NCBI GenBank assembly: GCA_002946415.1
Contig: NJPS01000035.1
Location: 186,001 to 250,000, forward strand
Reading direction: 5' to 3'
DNA length: 64,000 nt
Origin: Rutstroemia sp. NJR-2017a BVV2
Taxonomy: Eukaryota > Ascomycota > Leotiomycetes > Helotiales > Rutstroemiaceae
Position 1 is the first letter of the stretch. Each line of letters begins with the position of its first letter. Positions 1 through 12,033 of the stretch are shown here, in pieces. The notes under the pieces are model-generated. The model was not told the origin of the DNA. It saw nothing but the letters and a program-made list of their open reading frames with translations, and searched no databases. The translations under genes were made by a program, and so were the position numbers.

Positions 1-3000
1 GCCGCCAGTAAACTATCAATACCCAGCTCTGCTACGGTGCTCGACCCATTCACGGCTGAGGGATCTGTGAAAATCATGCTTGCCACCATCGATCGGATAG
101 CGTCTGCGACAAACGCGACTATCTCCCGAACCTCATCCGTACTCACCTCGCCATTCTTTTCCAAGATCTTTTTAGTTAACACCTGAAGCTGTTGGCGCAA
201 TTGTGCAGCTGGGGATTTGTCAGAGGAAGCATTCGAGTCGTGCGCAATCTCGCCTCCGTCTTGGTGTCGCAATGCATCGTCTACAGCACGCAGCATCACG
301 GAGACACGTGCGTCATGATACCATCTAGGTGCTGAACCACCTGAAGAGTTTGATTTAGCCGCTGCAGTCTCTTCTCTTCTCATTGCAGCAAGAACGGAGG
401 GGTCTACTCCTGTAACGATGTTGGCTTCTGACAACGGATCTTCTGATTGACCGGACCATTGCTGATGAACACTGGGTTGGTCATTGTGCCGCACAAAGGC
501 TGGCTCAAGCATACGTAATACTTGACTTCCAGTAACTGTCTGGCCTTTAGTGCGTGCGAAAAGATTAACAGTGACCGCATCCTGAGTCAAGGCACCCAGA
601 TCGCTAATGAATCCCAGAGAGACCGTTGATGCAGGTAGCCCACGCATCCTTCTGTGGCGTGCAAAGTAATCCAAGAAATTGTTGGCCGCCAGATAGGTAC
701 TCTGTGTGGGGAATGCATAAACAGTACCAAAGGAGGAGATCATTGCGAAAAAGTCCAGAGGGAGGGCAGCAGTGGCCTCGTGAAGATTCTTGGTCCCTAA
801 GACTTTCGCTGCCATGCCTTCATGGAACATCTCCGCTGTCATCTTATCAAATGAGATGTCCTGGTATGATACAGCATAGTTGAAGACTCCTCGCACCGTG
901 CCGTCGGAGCTGGCGTCGTGCATGGCTTGCAAAACCAAGTCTCGATTGCTCACATCGCAGGTAACGGGCTGAACGCGTACTCCTTTGGCTGCAAGTTCAT
1001 CAATCAAGTCTTTGGCTTCGGGACTCAAATTTTTCGAACCACTCCTGGACCAGACGACAAGGTCTCGAGCGCCGCGATCACTCATAAATCGGATAATTGA
1101 GCGACCAAGACTACTCAGGCCACCGACGAGAACATAACGGGCCTCTGCATCAAATTGAGCAGGAATGACTGATTTTTGCTTCCTGATTGTGGAGTCAGGG
1201 TTTTGGTAGGAAATCACCATCTTTCCAATGTGCGCGCCCTTTGAGAAATGCAGCAGTGTTTGCCCCAGTTGCGAGATATCTGTGACTGTATGGGGCCGAA
1301 TGGGCCCGATGCGTCCTGCCCTGTAGTGCTCGTTCACTGACTGCATTAGCTCTCCACCAAACTGAACGTCCCGCTCTATAACGAGCCCCAAGTCAAACGA
1401 TGTGAAGCTGGCACTCTTCTGGAAGAGCTCTAGAGCTATGTTCTTTGAACTCGTAACATCCAATCGGCCGACATCAATCAGATGACCCAATGGTGCTAAG
1501 GCTTTGATGGAGTCGTACAGCATATCGCCTTGAGAGTTGCTAAGGATCACGTCAAATCCACCATTCTGAGTTGCGAGAACCATGCGCTTGATATCTGTAG
1601 GATCGCGTGAGGAAAAGACATGAGTAGGAGGGAAGCCCAGCTCTTCGGTGAGGAAACGAGTTTTCTCTGCAGTACCCGCTGTAACAAAGATTTCGGCCCC
1701 TTTCGCACGCGCAAGTTGAATGGCGGCAAGCCCAAGCCCACCAGAAGCAGACTGGATCAACAATTTCTGGCCCTTTCTCAGTCTAGTAACATGCTCAAAA
1801 GCATACACCGCAGTCATGTAGATCAGAGGCATGGTAGCCGCCTCAGTTGCCTCCACATCCGGTAGGAGCTTTTGCGCGAGCGCCGCTGGTACACGGGTAT
1901 AGTTTCCAAAATGTCCCTTGCCCATGCCATAGACACGATCGCCAACTTCGACGTGGCTCACATCGGCCCCTTTCTTGACTACTGTGCCACAATACTCGTT
2001 TGAGAGGTTGTTCTGGTCGAAGCGACCGGTACAAAGACCCAAGTCTTTCCAGTTGAGTCCGACGGCGAGTACCTTGACCTCGATAAAATCTTTCGATAGA
2101 GGTTGTAACAGCTCCACATACGGCCTAAAGTACAGCGAAGTCAGGATACCAGGAGTTCCAAAATCTGCTCGCACTGGACCTTGGCTACTTAAGGACACCG
2201 TCTCCAATTCGTGGTCGGCCGGAGACGTTGCTGCGTCGGCATAACCGTGAAGCTCAGGATCTGGCACAATTCTGCTGACCCACAAACAACCATCCTGCCA
2301 GACGAACTCACGATTTACTTCATTTTCGCCGTTCTCTGAATGTAGGGCAAGCTCTTGATCAACCAGACAGCGCAATAGATCTCCGAGCTCCTCGACGGAT
2401 GGTTTAAAATCATCGGCATCTATATCAACCGCGAGAAACTCACTGGCCGGATTCTCGGAACCCAGTGTTCGCAAAAGCCCCAGTACGAAGGATGCGTCTG
2501 GATTACGACCTTTGACAATGCCACATGACGTAAGCCAAATCATACTGGCAGCAGTTTGGGCAAGATGCTGGAAGAGTCCGATGCGATGCTGGTCTGCGCC
2601 AAGAACAAGGTTTTCTCCATCTAGAAACGCTATCACGCGTGAGTTGGGTGAGACTTCTTGTGCATTGACAAATGGAAGAGTCTTCGTAGATACTCCTCGT
2701 TGTTCGAACTCCCGAGCTAGGTCGTGGAGCAATGCCGGTATATCTTTGGCACCGTGTAGAAGGTGTACAACTGGTGCTCTTCCATCTGGCTGCTTGTCCG
2801 AACTGGACCGAGTAGCAATAGTTAGGGTGCAGTTGTTCCCGTTCGTCATTGGCTCGGCACTCGATTCAAACCCTTCTTCAAACAAGGCTTCGTCCACGCT
2901 TCTTTCGATGTTCTCAAGTAATACAAGCTTCCCACCTGGCTTGAGAACCTTTCCAAAGTTGGCCAAGGCCTGTTCCGAATTTGAAGAGGCCTGAACAGCA

Positions 3001-6000
3001 TTTACTGAGATGACAATGTCATAGACTGGTTGGAAGCCTTGCTCCAACGGGCTTTTCGCGATGTCAAGAACCGAATAACTCACATCATGGAACTCGGACT
3101 TCGAAGCTGGAAGCAGATCTTCAGTGATGTCTGTTATACGATATTCTTTGTAGCGCTTGATAAAATTAGAGCCGGTAAGAGCCTTCAAAGCTGTCAGGCT
3201 CACGCCCATGTCGTCGTTGGCTCCGAGTTGCAGAATTCGGAGATTAGGATTAGCATGACCCATCAAGTCGAGGAATCTCGGAACCGAGGAAAGACGGCAG
3301 TGTTATCTTTGGGACAGTTCAACGCGGCGGTGTATTGCTTCTTGCTGAAAGTTCGGATATCAGGCCTCCAGACAAGACGGTTGAAGGGGCTAGAATAAGC
3401 TTTGCCTGCCCGAACCTCAGCAGATGAAGATTGTTGTTCATTGGCCAAATCGATGAAGCGCATGTTGTCCACATCTAGAATGACATCGCCTGTCTCTCCG
3501 AGCATTTGTAGCTGAGAATAAGCACCACGAAGTCCACGTAGCTCGCCCTTTGCGATACCAGTTGCCCAATCTTGGTTTGGCAAGCTGTTGAGCTTAAACC
3601 GCATCTGGTCCAGGTGGATTGGGAGTTGAACACTTCCAGTTTCAGCCTGACCGCCGTTGCAGGCCATGAGACCGAGCCGAATAACAAGATCGAGAGAAGC
3701 TGGGTGAATAGGATACTTCGACTCGCCACCATTGAACATACCCGCCGTTGTATTTAAGGCCAACTTAGCCGTCGCCACATTCTTGACTGGATCAGCACGG
3801 ATTTCTGAGTAACCTTGGAACGACGGTCCGAATTGTAGACCCATCTCAGAAAATCGTTTATACCAGGCTTCCGCATCTACTGATCGTCCATCCATGTTGG
3901 TATCGATTGGCGCTATTTGGTCAAATGCAGCAACTTCAACTTTAGCAAGCCCAGAACAATGTTCAGTCCACTGCTCGGTATCTTGTACCACAGAAGAGAT
4001 TGAGAAAGTGGCCCAACCGGGCGATTTGGCAGTTGCTCCATCCTCAAGCTCCATACTAAGAACGATTTCAATTCCGTGGTCATCTTCTGGAACCACTAGG
4101 GTCTTCTTAATTGACACGTTGCGGAGAGTGATTCCTGTGATAGGGAGCGCATCCGGAAATTCGTTGTAAGCTTGCTCAGCAGCGAGCATGGCCATAACAA
4201 TGTGTGCTGCTCCAGGATGTAGGACATGAGGACTGATGAACATCATTGTTAGTTAACTTGTTTCTTTTGGAATAGAAATACCCCTGAAGTATTCTGGGAG
4301 CATATTTGGGGAGAGTTTGTGAGATACTGGATTGGGGATAAGCTTGGAAAGTTTTCAACTTACGGGACGCGGTGGTCGTCAAGCCAGGGAAGATCCTTCA
4401 GGGTGAGCATATTTCGCCATTGTGGACGCATCCTCGTAGTTCCCGGTATCTTGGATCCCAGCAGATCGTGGCGGGGAACTTTACGAAGGCGATATTCTTT
4501 GCTTGCTCGAGTCTCATGATACTTGATCGGGCCATAAGTGTACTGATAAGGCGGCAAGTCAATAGCCATAGTGCCATGGACCAGTTGTTTGGTATTGGGT
4601 TCATCGACGGCATTGACCGCCACGATGTCAACGTTGGCGTTGAGAGCGAACAAATTTCCAGCAAGTTCGACCAATGATTTGCGGTTGTCTTCACCTCTTT
4701 TTAACGACCCTACATACGGTATACTCTTTCCCAGAGATTTAATGATCTGCGCTACGGGACTCTTCAGTGCAGGATGAGGGCCGATTTCAATCACAGCGCC
4801 AATTCCTGCATCCTGGGAAGCAATCAATCTCGATAGGGCATCGACGAAGCGTACCGGGGACTCTAGATTCTGTCTCCAGTATTGTGATGAAACCCGCTGT
4901 CCTGCAGTGGCCATCTCCTTTTCGGGTGTAACAGACGAAAACCATGGGACGCTGGGATAGACGTGGTCCGAGTCATCTATGCCACTTGCCGCAGCGCTGT
5001 TTTTCCCCTCTTCCACTGCCTCAGCGTAGCCATGACCCAGATGAAGCATGTGGTGTGAATGGTAAGCGAGCCCACCTGTGCGGAGCTTTCTATTGAAGAC
5101 GGCCTTTTCATTCAATATTGTAGATAGCTGCTCGACTACTTCAGCGTCACCGGACAAAGTAACGCTATCTAGAGAGTTTATCGCAGCAATTTTGACTCTA
5201 CTTTCAGCGCCAAGTTCCGAAATGTACTCAGCTGCCTGCTCAGCACTTACACCCGCGGCCAACATAGCACCCTTTTCTTTGTTGGAGGTGACCGTGTAGC
5301 CGCGGTAATATGCAGCAGTAATAGCTTCAGAAGCAGTGACACGTCCTGCTGCATAAGCTGCCGCCATTTCGCCCGAAGAATGTCCTACGACACCTGCTGG
5401 CCGAATCGACCACGAAGCCAGGAGATCGACAAGGCCAATTTGGAGAGCCGTACAGACGGTTTGAGATACGGCAGGCGTTTGTACTAAGCCTTCATCGCAT
5501 TCTCCGGAAAGGACATCTGCGATATTCCACGAAACAGGCTGTGGGAACATTTTGAGAATACTGTCCAGATATGAAATAGTATTGCGGAACACAGTGTATT
5601 CAAACAATTCAGCACCCATGGCGTGCCACTGCGCACCTTGGCCAGTAAAAACAAAGCCAACACGAATGGGTTGTGGCGAAGTGAAGACTTTTGCATCCTC
5701 ACCTAGCTGGCTAGACATCACTTGGTCCTTGTCGACAACAGCGAAGGCTCGCTGAATAAAACGCGAGCGTTTAGCGGCAAGAGTATAAGCAACATCGGCT
5801 AGCGAATGATTTTGGATAACTTGGGATAAAGCGTTCATGTTTGCTTTAAGAGAAGCTTGATTATGAGCTGAGAATGGAAGGACGACAAATCGGCGTGTGT
5901 CTGCGTTGGCTGTCTTGATCGTCTTCGGCGAAGATGTGAATGGGTAATGCTGGGGTATATTTTTGACGCCATTGCTTTTGTGTCCATTCACTCCGTTGCT

Positions 6001-7555
6001 TTCGTGCCCATTCACGCCATTGCTTTTGTGCCCATTCACCCCATTGGACTTCTCTACCACGTTGCTAATGATACCAGGCTTAAGGTAGCGCGGTACAACG
6101 TTAAAGACATGGTCAATGACACAATGCCCATTGGTGCCACCGAAGCCCGCTGATGTGACACTAGCACGTTTGACCCTATTCTTGGGCCAAGGCTCTACTT
6201 CGGTGTTAACACGAGCTTTTGCCTTATCGAAGTCGATACGGGGGTTAGCTGTCTTATAACCAAGCGTTGGTGGAATCTCGCCAGCCTCGAGAGCAGCTAC
6301 GACCTTGAGAATTCCTGGTAGAGCACATGCACCTTCAAGATGACCCAGGTTAGTTTTGACGGATCCAACGACGAGGCGATCCTCAAGTGTATCAGGTCTT
6401 GCGGGTGCAAAGACATTGCCAGCAGCCGCCACTTCCGTTGGATCACCTACACGGGTACCGGTTCCGTGACACTCGAGTAATGTAGTTTTCGAAGGGTCAA
6501 TTCCTGCATTCTTATAGCTAAAGAAAGGTACTGTCAGCATCTCTGTTAGCGTCAGCATTGGAGGTAGGGATGACTTACGCTTCTCGCATCACGACTTCTT
6601 GGGCCGGGCCACTCGGATTTGTAATGCCAACTGTTCGACCGTTCGCGTTGACAGCGGTGCCCATGACCAGAGCTCGAATTGGTGACGCGTCTCGAATTGC
6701 ATGGGAGGATCTCTTCAGATAAAGTGCTGCAAACCCTTCACCACGAGCATAGCCGTCTGCTGATGCATCAAAAGTATGGCTCCTCGAGGTAGCAGACAGG
6801 GCACCTAACTTCCCCATTGCGATATGACACATTGGATCCATGATCCAGTTCGAGCCCGCCACAATTGCCGAGTCACAGTCGCCATTACGCATTGAGGTTA
6901 TTGCCATGTGAAGCGCATACATGGCTGATGTACACGCACTGTTGATGAGAAGACTTGGCCCCTTCAGGTTGAAGATGTAGTGGAGCCTGTTAGCGAGCAT
7001 GTTTGGAAACGAGCCTGTGGCAGAGGACTTGGTGCTGTAATCCCAGTTGCGTGTCTGTGTAAGATAGTTATCGAAACAGATATCCCCAACGAATACACCA
7101 GTTCGGGAGCCTGACACACTGTCCCATGTTTCTCCGGCATTCTCAAAGGCTTCGTACGTAACTTCCAGAAGCTTACGTTGCGCCGCATCCAACGTTTCCA
7201 CTTCGGTGTCTGTGATACCGAAGAAGGCAGGATCAAAAGCAATGGATCCTCGGCCAGCAGGAAACCGTGACTGGCCACTGCGGTTCCGGGCCTATCATTG
7301 TTTGGATGGTAGAACCCTTTTGCGGGAAATCGTGGCTCCGCAAACTCCATGTGTACATCCTTTTGCTCTTTGAGAAAATCCCAGAGACCAGGTAGATCAC
7401 GGACGCCGCCCGGCATTCTGCAGCCTGGTTCAAATCAGTTGTCAATCACTTCGAATTGTGGGATGAACAAGTAAGGTTGTATGGTGTATCTTACCTACGC
7501 CAACGATGGCAATCGGCTCATTGTCGAGGACTGGCTGGACGGTAATGTTCTCCAT
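1..7555 (-). pseudogene. Highly reducing type I polyketide synthase, 3'-incomplete, apparently frame-broken
   Basis: This is the core synthase of the cluster, an iterative enzyme building a reduced polyketide from malonyl units. ATG is at 7555-7553. Inferred introns are 7425-7494, 6518-6578 and 4233-4363. Domain order is KS (Cys in SACTSA near 6932, His in ECHGTGT and NLGHLEG), a 24-bp repeat linker, AT (GHSSGE near 5377), DH (DDHRV, HPASLD), a methyltransferase remnant (ILQLGAND replaces the usual glycine-rich motif), ER (QSASGGLGLAAIQLA), KR (GGLSSLGRS, Tyr in STYLAANNF) and ACP (LGIDSL, Ser codon 12-14). The window ends inside ACP. Two disruptions are seen: the N-terminal frame runs into the KS frame only after a one-base shift near 7240, and the DH frame stops at 3263 while the downstream frame is open from 3302 to 1. 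The linker and N-terminal half of the methyltransferase expected between them are missing. Family identity is very sure; pseudogene status is inference, and assembly error is possible. Confidence 0.85.
5968..6048. repeat. 24-bp tandem repeat in the PKS KS-AT linker
   Basis: Three imperfect 24-bp units (5968-5991, 5992-6015, 6016-6039) and a partial fourth encode a repeated SNGVNGHK peptide on the minus strand. They lie between the KS and AT domains. The period is a multiple of three, so copy-number change would keep the reading frame. Such hydrophilic Gly/Asn repeats are typical of flexible linkers. Confidence 0.85.
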
Positions 7556-8044
7556 TTGAAGATGTCACGAAGAGCCGTGAATAGATAATGAGGTTGTTCT
7601 GAGTAGTCCGACTCGGAGAATAGAATAAAAGCAGGAGATTCAGAGCCTTCCAAATCACCTTGGTCTTAGATCCTCTTGTGTATTGATGTTTAAATGCTCT
7701 GATAATCTCGTTTGTGTAATGGTACCCTTAGGATTTGTTATATATCACTCATACTCTTGATTTTACACTGATAAACGTCTATCTAGTACTACAGACTCTG
7801 AGTAATGAAAGCCGATCCGTAGTTTTTCACAACGGTTCCGTTATGTCTCGGCCGAATTTACATGTAGTATAATGGTTTGCACCGGATCTCACGTAGTAGT
7901 TGAATGTAACCTAAACCTCGTGCTTATCCACCATTGAGCTGTTTGGAATTGTGGACAGATATTTCAACTTCTTGCATATTTTATATAGATCATTCTGTAG
8001 AATAGTTTCAAATTCAGAGCATATATTGCAAAATCTGGTAGAAT
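7556..8044. promoter_or_regulatory. PKS upstream region
   Basis: This 489-bp AT-rich interval lies upstream of the PKS start and downstream of the SDR gene stop (both genes are on the minus strand). It contains TCGGCCGA at 7848-7855 and CGGTTCCG at 7833-7840. Both are CGG/CCG palindromes of the kind bound by Zn2Cys6 dimers. No coding potential was seen. The regulatory role is inferred from recurrence of the motif in front of other cluster genes. Confidence 0.4.
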
Positions 8045-8812
8045 TTAATAGTATCCTTGAAAACTATCCTCTACATTCTCTATTGCTTCTTTTATAGGTA
8101 TATCCCCACCCGCAATATCGAAGGCAAGACCGATAGTGCTGTCGCTTTCTAAGCAAAGTTCGAGGACAGTCGTGACATCTTCTCTACTAACTGGGCCCGA
8201 GATCCTGCATCTTCCCGCTCCGATCCTCCCAGTTCCTCTTTCTTGACTCATCCAACCAGGCCGTAATATGGTATAATCTAGATGCCTTCGCCCGTTCCCC
8301 TCAACCAGACTCCGATCAGATATTAACCTGGCCTCGAAATATCTTTTGAAAATCGGTGACAACCAGTTACTGAACTTTCTATCTTCCTCATTGTACCAAT
8401 CCGGTACTGGTTTGTTCACATCTCTCACATCCAATGACGAGATGGTGATATATCTCCTCGTAGTCTTGGCTTCTTCGGCCGCCTGGGCTACCGCATCCAT
8501 GACTTTAATGTGCCCCTCATTGTCCACCCGCTTGATCCTTGCATTGCTAGCGCTCCCGGCACCTGCACCAGCGCTCCAGATTACCACATCTGGCTTGACA
8601 TCTTTGATTAATGTAACGAACTCGGAGACAGTGGAATCTTCAACCGATTGGACGATGGGCAAAGCGCCGAGGTCTTTCAGTTCTGAAACCTGGTTTTGAT
8701 TGCGGATAACGGAGTAGACGTTAATCCCTCTGCATGAAAACCGTTTGGTTATGCACCGTGCGAGCTGGCCGTTGCCGCCAATCAGGAGGACTGAAGACAT
8801 TACTGAAGACAT
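8045..8812 (-). CDS. NAD(P)-binding NmrA-like / atypical short-chain dehydrogenase
   Basis: Intact single-exon gene of 255 aa. The N-terminus has a Rossmann nucleotide-binding loop (LLIGGNGQLA, residues 9-18), followed by alternating beta/alpha segments and a conserved TILRPGWMS segment typical of atypical SDRs of the NmrA/YtfG type. No classical YxxxK catalytic pair is obvious, so it may be a reductase/isomerase tailoring enzyme or a redox-sensing protein. It sits between the PKS and the MFS exporter in the same orientation as the PKS, which suggests cluster membership. Two in-frame ATGs (residues 1 and 5) are possible starts. Confidence 0.8.
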   Translation of the reverse strand: MSSVMSSVLLIGGNGQLARCITKRFSCRGINVYSVIRNQNQVSELKDLGALPIVQSVEDSTVSEFVTLIKDVKPDVVIWSAGAGAGSASNARIKRVDNEGHIKVMDAVAQAAEEAKTTRRYITISSLDVRDVNKPVPDWYNEEDRKFSNWLSPIFKRYFEARLISDRSLVEGNGRRHLDYTILRPGWMSQERGTGRIGAGRCRISGPVSREDVTTVLELCLESDSTIGLAFDIAGGDIPIKEAIENVEDSFQGYY

Positions 8813-9405
8813 TGTAGGTTATCAAAGTGAAAGCTCAATCAAGAAATTTCGATTCGACCTATCGTCGGCTTGGGTTGGAGTTGTAAGTATACACAAACAC
8901 CATTCATGGGACTTTGTTCGGTTTTCTACGATGGCTTTGCGACATACTGTTTGCGGGAACTCCAGGATATAAAATTAACCCCGCTAAAATCCGAACAAGA
9001 ACAGCGTTTCATGTGAAAATTTAATAAACTACGAGAATCTGCTTCTGCTCATGCTTTGTATCGTCATTGGTGCTGCTCTAACATACTGCATATACGAAGT
9101 ACATTTCATCTGGTAACTGTGGTTGTAATGCGCGAAAGACGCGAAAAGTAAGGGGTCTATTTTCTCACTTCTAACAATGGGGTTGGCCGATCGGCTAGCA
9201 GATCACTTGCAGACGAGGCATTAGCGTAACCCGAGATTTTTCGGGCGGGGAATTAGCGTAACCCGATATTTTACGGGCCGGCGTTTGAGTTGCCATAACT
9301 CCTATTGCCATGAGATGGAACATGGTGTTTTTTTGTACACAATGTTGGTCCTCAGACTCTCACTTCAAAAACTTTCTCAATCTTTTCACTTAGTTCTGCA
9401 CAAAG
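8813..9405. promoter_or_regulatory. Divergent promoter between SDR gene and MFS exporter
   Basis: This 593-bp intergenic region separates the divergent SDR and MFS genes. It holds the palindrome GCCGATCGGC at 9186-9195 and a 29-bp direct repeat (9220-9248 and 9252-9280), each copy containing CCCG-N8-CGGG. No ORF of note was seen. Control by the cluster's Zn2Cys6 protein is inference. Confidence 0.4.
9220..9280. repeat. 29-bp direct repeat with CCCG-N8-CGGG inverted repeats
   Basis: Two copies with a 32-bp period start with ATTAGCGTAACCCGA and end with a CGGGC run; they differ at only a few positions. Each contains an inverted CCCG/CGGG pair separated by 8 bp. The repeat lies about 125-185 bp upstream of the MFS start codon, so it is a candidate regulatory array rather than a mobile element. 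Confidence 0.7.
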
Positions 9406-11246
9406 ATGGAAAGAAGCGATCGGAACCGTGACGCCACGTTAACTTCAACTCCTGCTTCGGAGGAGAAGTGGGACGAAGAGATGCAAACGACAGATGGTAC
9501 ACTCCAGTCATCTGGACCAACAGAGTCAGAGTCAAATGTGATCCCAAAGGAGAAATCTGAAGAAGTGCACTCCCCTTCCACACCGGGACTTGAAGCGGAG
9601 GAACCCGTCAGAAACTTGAGAGGCATCAAGTGGATCGTCTGCGTTCTATCGATCTACTCCTCCGTCTTCCTATACGCCCTTGACAACACTATAGTAGCTA
9701 CAATCCAGCCCGCTATCATTGCAGATCTGGGACACATTGAGAAGCTACCATGGGTTTCGGTTGGATACCAAGCAACTTCTGTAGCTCTCGATCTTACTTG
9801 GTACGCTTATTGATCACATGTTCTGAAGCACGAAGTTCTAGACTGCTAACTTTATTCGTTAAAGGGGAAAGCTCTTTGGCAAGTTCAATGGCAAGTCTTT
9901 ATTTTTGGCCACTGTCTCCATCTTCGAAATAGGCTCTGCCATTTGTGGGGCCGCACCGAACATCAACACTCTCATCATTGGAAGGGCAATATGTGGTGTT
10001 GGAGGGATTGGTATCTACATGGGCGCTTTAAATCTCCTAGCAGTGACAACTACCAGCAAGGAGCGCCCGGTTTACATTAGTCTGATGGGTATCTGCTGGG
10101 GAACGGGTACTATACTTGGACCTGTTGTTGGCGGTGCTTTTGCTGATAGCTCAGCTACATGGCGTTGGTCTTTCTATATCAATCTTGTCATCGGTGCTGT
10201 GGCAGCTCCATCTTACATCTGGTTGCTTCCGTCCACAAATACCCACCTCAAGGAAATAAAACTACTAGACCGGATCCGCTCTATCGACTGGGTTGGTACC
10301 GTGCTCATATGTGGTGCCGTTGTGTCAGGAATCATGGGTATAAACTTTGGGGGTGTGCTGTATTCCTGGAGCAGCGGGAAAATCATTGGTTGCTTTGTTT
10401 GTTCTGGCATTTTGTGGGTCTTGTTCGGGCTGCAGCAATATTTCTCTATTTTCACGACATCGCACGACCGACTTTTCCCATGCGACATCGTCTTGAAGTT
10501 GGAAGCCGATGTCTTGTTTATACAGACTGCCTGTGGCATGGGCTCGAGCCTCGTTTTTATCTACTTCATTCCGGTAAATAACTCTGAATCTCCTTAACTG
10601 GTCTTTGCTAACCAATTAGCTCTATTTCCAATTTGTTCAAAACGACCAGGCTCTCGATGCAGGTATTCGACTACTGCCGTCAATTTTTCTCATGATATTC
10701 GGCAGTATTACTACTGGTACATTATTGAGCAAGAACTTTTCGTTCTTGCCGTTGGTTCTTACCGGTAGCATTCTCGTGGTCATCGGTAGCTCACTTATGT
10801 ACACTCTAGTTGAAGTGGACACCAAAGCAGCTGCTATCTACGGTTATAGCATTCTTATGGCTCTCGGAGTTGGTCTCTTTACGCAAGGGCCTATCTCGGT
10901 CGTTCAATCACTATTCCCTGCTGATCGCATTGCCGATGCTACCGCTTTTATAGGGTTCGGTCAAGTCGCGGGTATCGCCATCATGCTTGCTGTTGCAAAC
11001 GCTATTTTCCTGAATATAGCCACGGACAAAATCAAAATTTTGCTTCCAAACACGCCATTGGAAGAGGTTCAGGCTGCAATCTCCGGTACAGGTAGTAAGC
11101 TTTTCAACACTCTCAGTGGTGATCTCAAGAATGCCGTGCTTGGGGCTGTTGTTGAAAGCATGAATACTGTATACATCCTCGTCATTGTCGCTGGAGCAGT
11201 ATGTATCGTCTTGTGTCCTATCTTGATGCGGCGGAAACAGACGTAA
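9406..11246 (+). CDS. MFS exporter of the polyketide cluster (DHA2/14-TM type)
   Basis: Model join(9406..9800, 9865..10573, 10620..11246), 576 aa. The cytosolic N-terminus is rich in Ser/Glu (about 70 aa), followed by many hydrophobic segments. YALDNTIVATIQP marks the first helix, and the antiporter motif C appears as GICWGTGTILGPVVGGAF. A WRWSFYINLVIG segment is typical of fungal 14-TM drug/toxin efflux pumps. Both introns have good GT-AG ends and restore the frame (TG|G for Trp at the first). The likely role is export of the cluster product or self-protection at the plasma membrane. It is intact, unlike the PKS and P450-1. It is transcribed divergently from the SDR gene. Confidence 0.88.
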
Positions 11247-12033
11247 TAGTTCAACAAAAACTATTACATATTCTGTGGACATCAAAAAACTTTTGGAGAC
11301 GATCGATGGGTTAGATTTTCGCGGAAAGTAAACAAAAAGACGTTAGGAGCTAAAATTGTCAATGTATATCTGGGGGATAAAGGCAACCAAAATTTCGTGT
11401 ACCATAACCATTATATTGCTATCTTTAATAACAGACCATTTCAAGAACACTCTTCTTGCAGCTTACTCCATATCAGCCACGTTAGGGGAATTATGAATGT
11501 CCGATAGCTTCAAGCAATACCTTATACAAGTCACTTCTTAGACTACGCTGTTTCTCATATCCAGGACGCCGATTGACTTCACTTTTGACTCACTTCGAAG
11601 CAATAACCATGGTTCATAGAACCACCATAAATCATTATATACAATCGTCCCCCGGCCCATTTAAAAAGACTTGGTGAAGCTGAAGCCAGAAAAAGCACAT
11701 ATGACGAGGGAGACTGTCCTCTTGAATTCTTGTGCTATCCCCCGAAAAGCACACCATATAGGAATATAACAAGGGTAATTAGCCCGAATTAGGCTTGGAA
11801 TTATCATTAGACTTGCAGTTCTATGTTATGCAATCCTCTCGGCGAGATCTCCGAGATTTTTGGCCTTCCTTACTTCCCGCCTGAGTTTATTCGGCCGACA
11901 TCTATCGGACAAAACCACCCAGCCTCAAAACGAGCCGGTTTGCTTCACACCATTGCTCTTCCCATCATAAAGTGTAACTATCTGAGCTCGAGGTCAATTT
12001 TCTTGCACAATTCTCATACCATCGATAATCAGC
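11247..12033. promoter_or_regulatory. P450-1 upstream region with composite CGG site
   Basis: This 787-bp intergenic region has no convincing gene. At 11891-11910, about 125-145 bp before the P450-1 ATG, it carries TCGGCCGAC-N4-ATCGGAC. The same composite recurs at 14478-14497, 140-160 bp before the paralogous P450-2. The identity at fixed spacing suggests a binding site for the cluster's Zn2Cys6 regulator (inference). Confidence 0.5.

Noticed and set aside
1464..1471. TCGGCCGA inside the PKS coding region
   Set aside because: Same octamer as the promoter motif but within the ER coding sequence; taken as chance, and a reminder that the octamer alone is weak evidence.
3263..3420. An intron joining DH to the methyltransferase remnant
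   Set aside because: No consensus donor lies in the last part of the DH frame, and the resulting phase would be wrong; the expected linker is missing anyway.
7233..7416. An intron to reconcile the two frames of the early KS region
   Set aside because: Possible GT-AG pairs are either under 31 nt or would remove the conserved HPNNDRPG block; donors do not fit fungal consensus.
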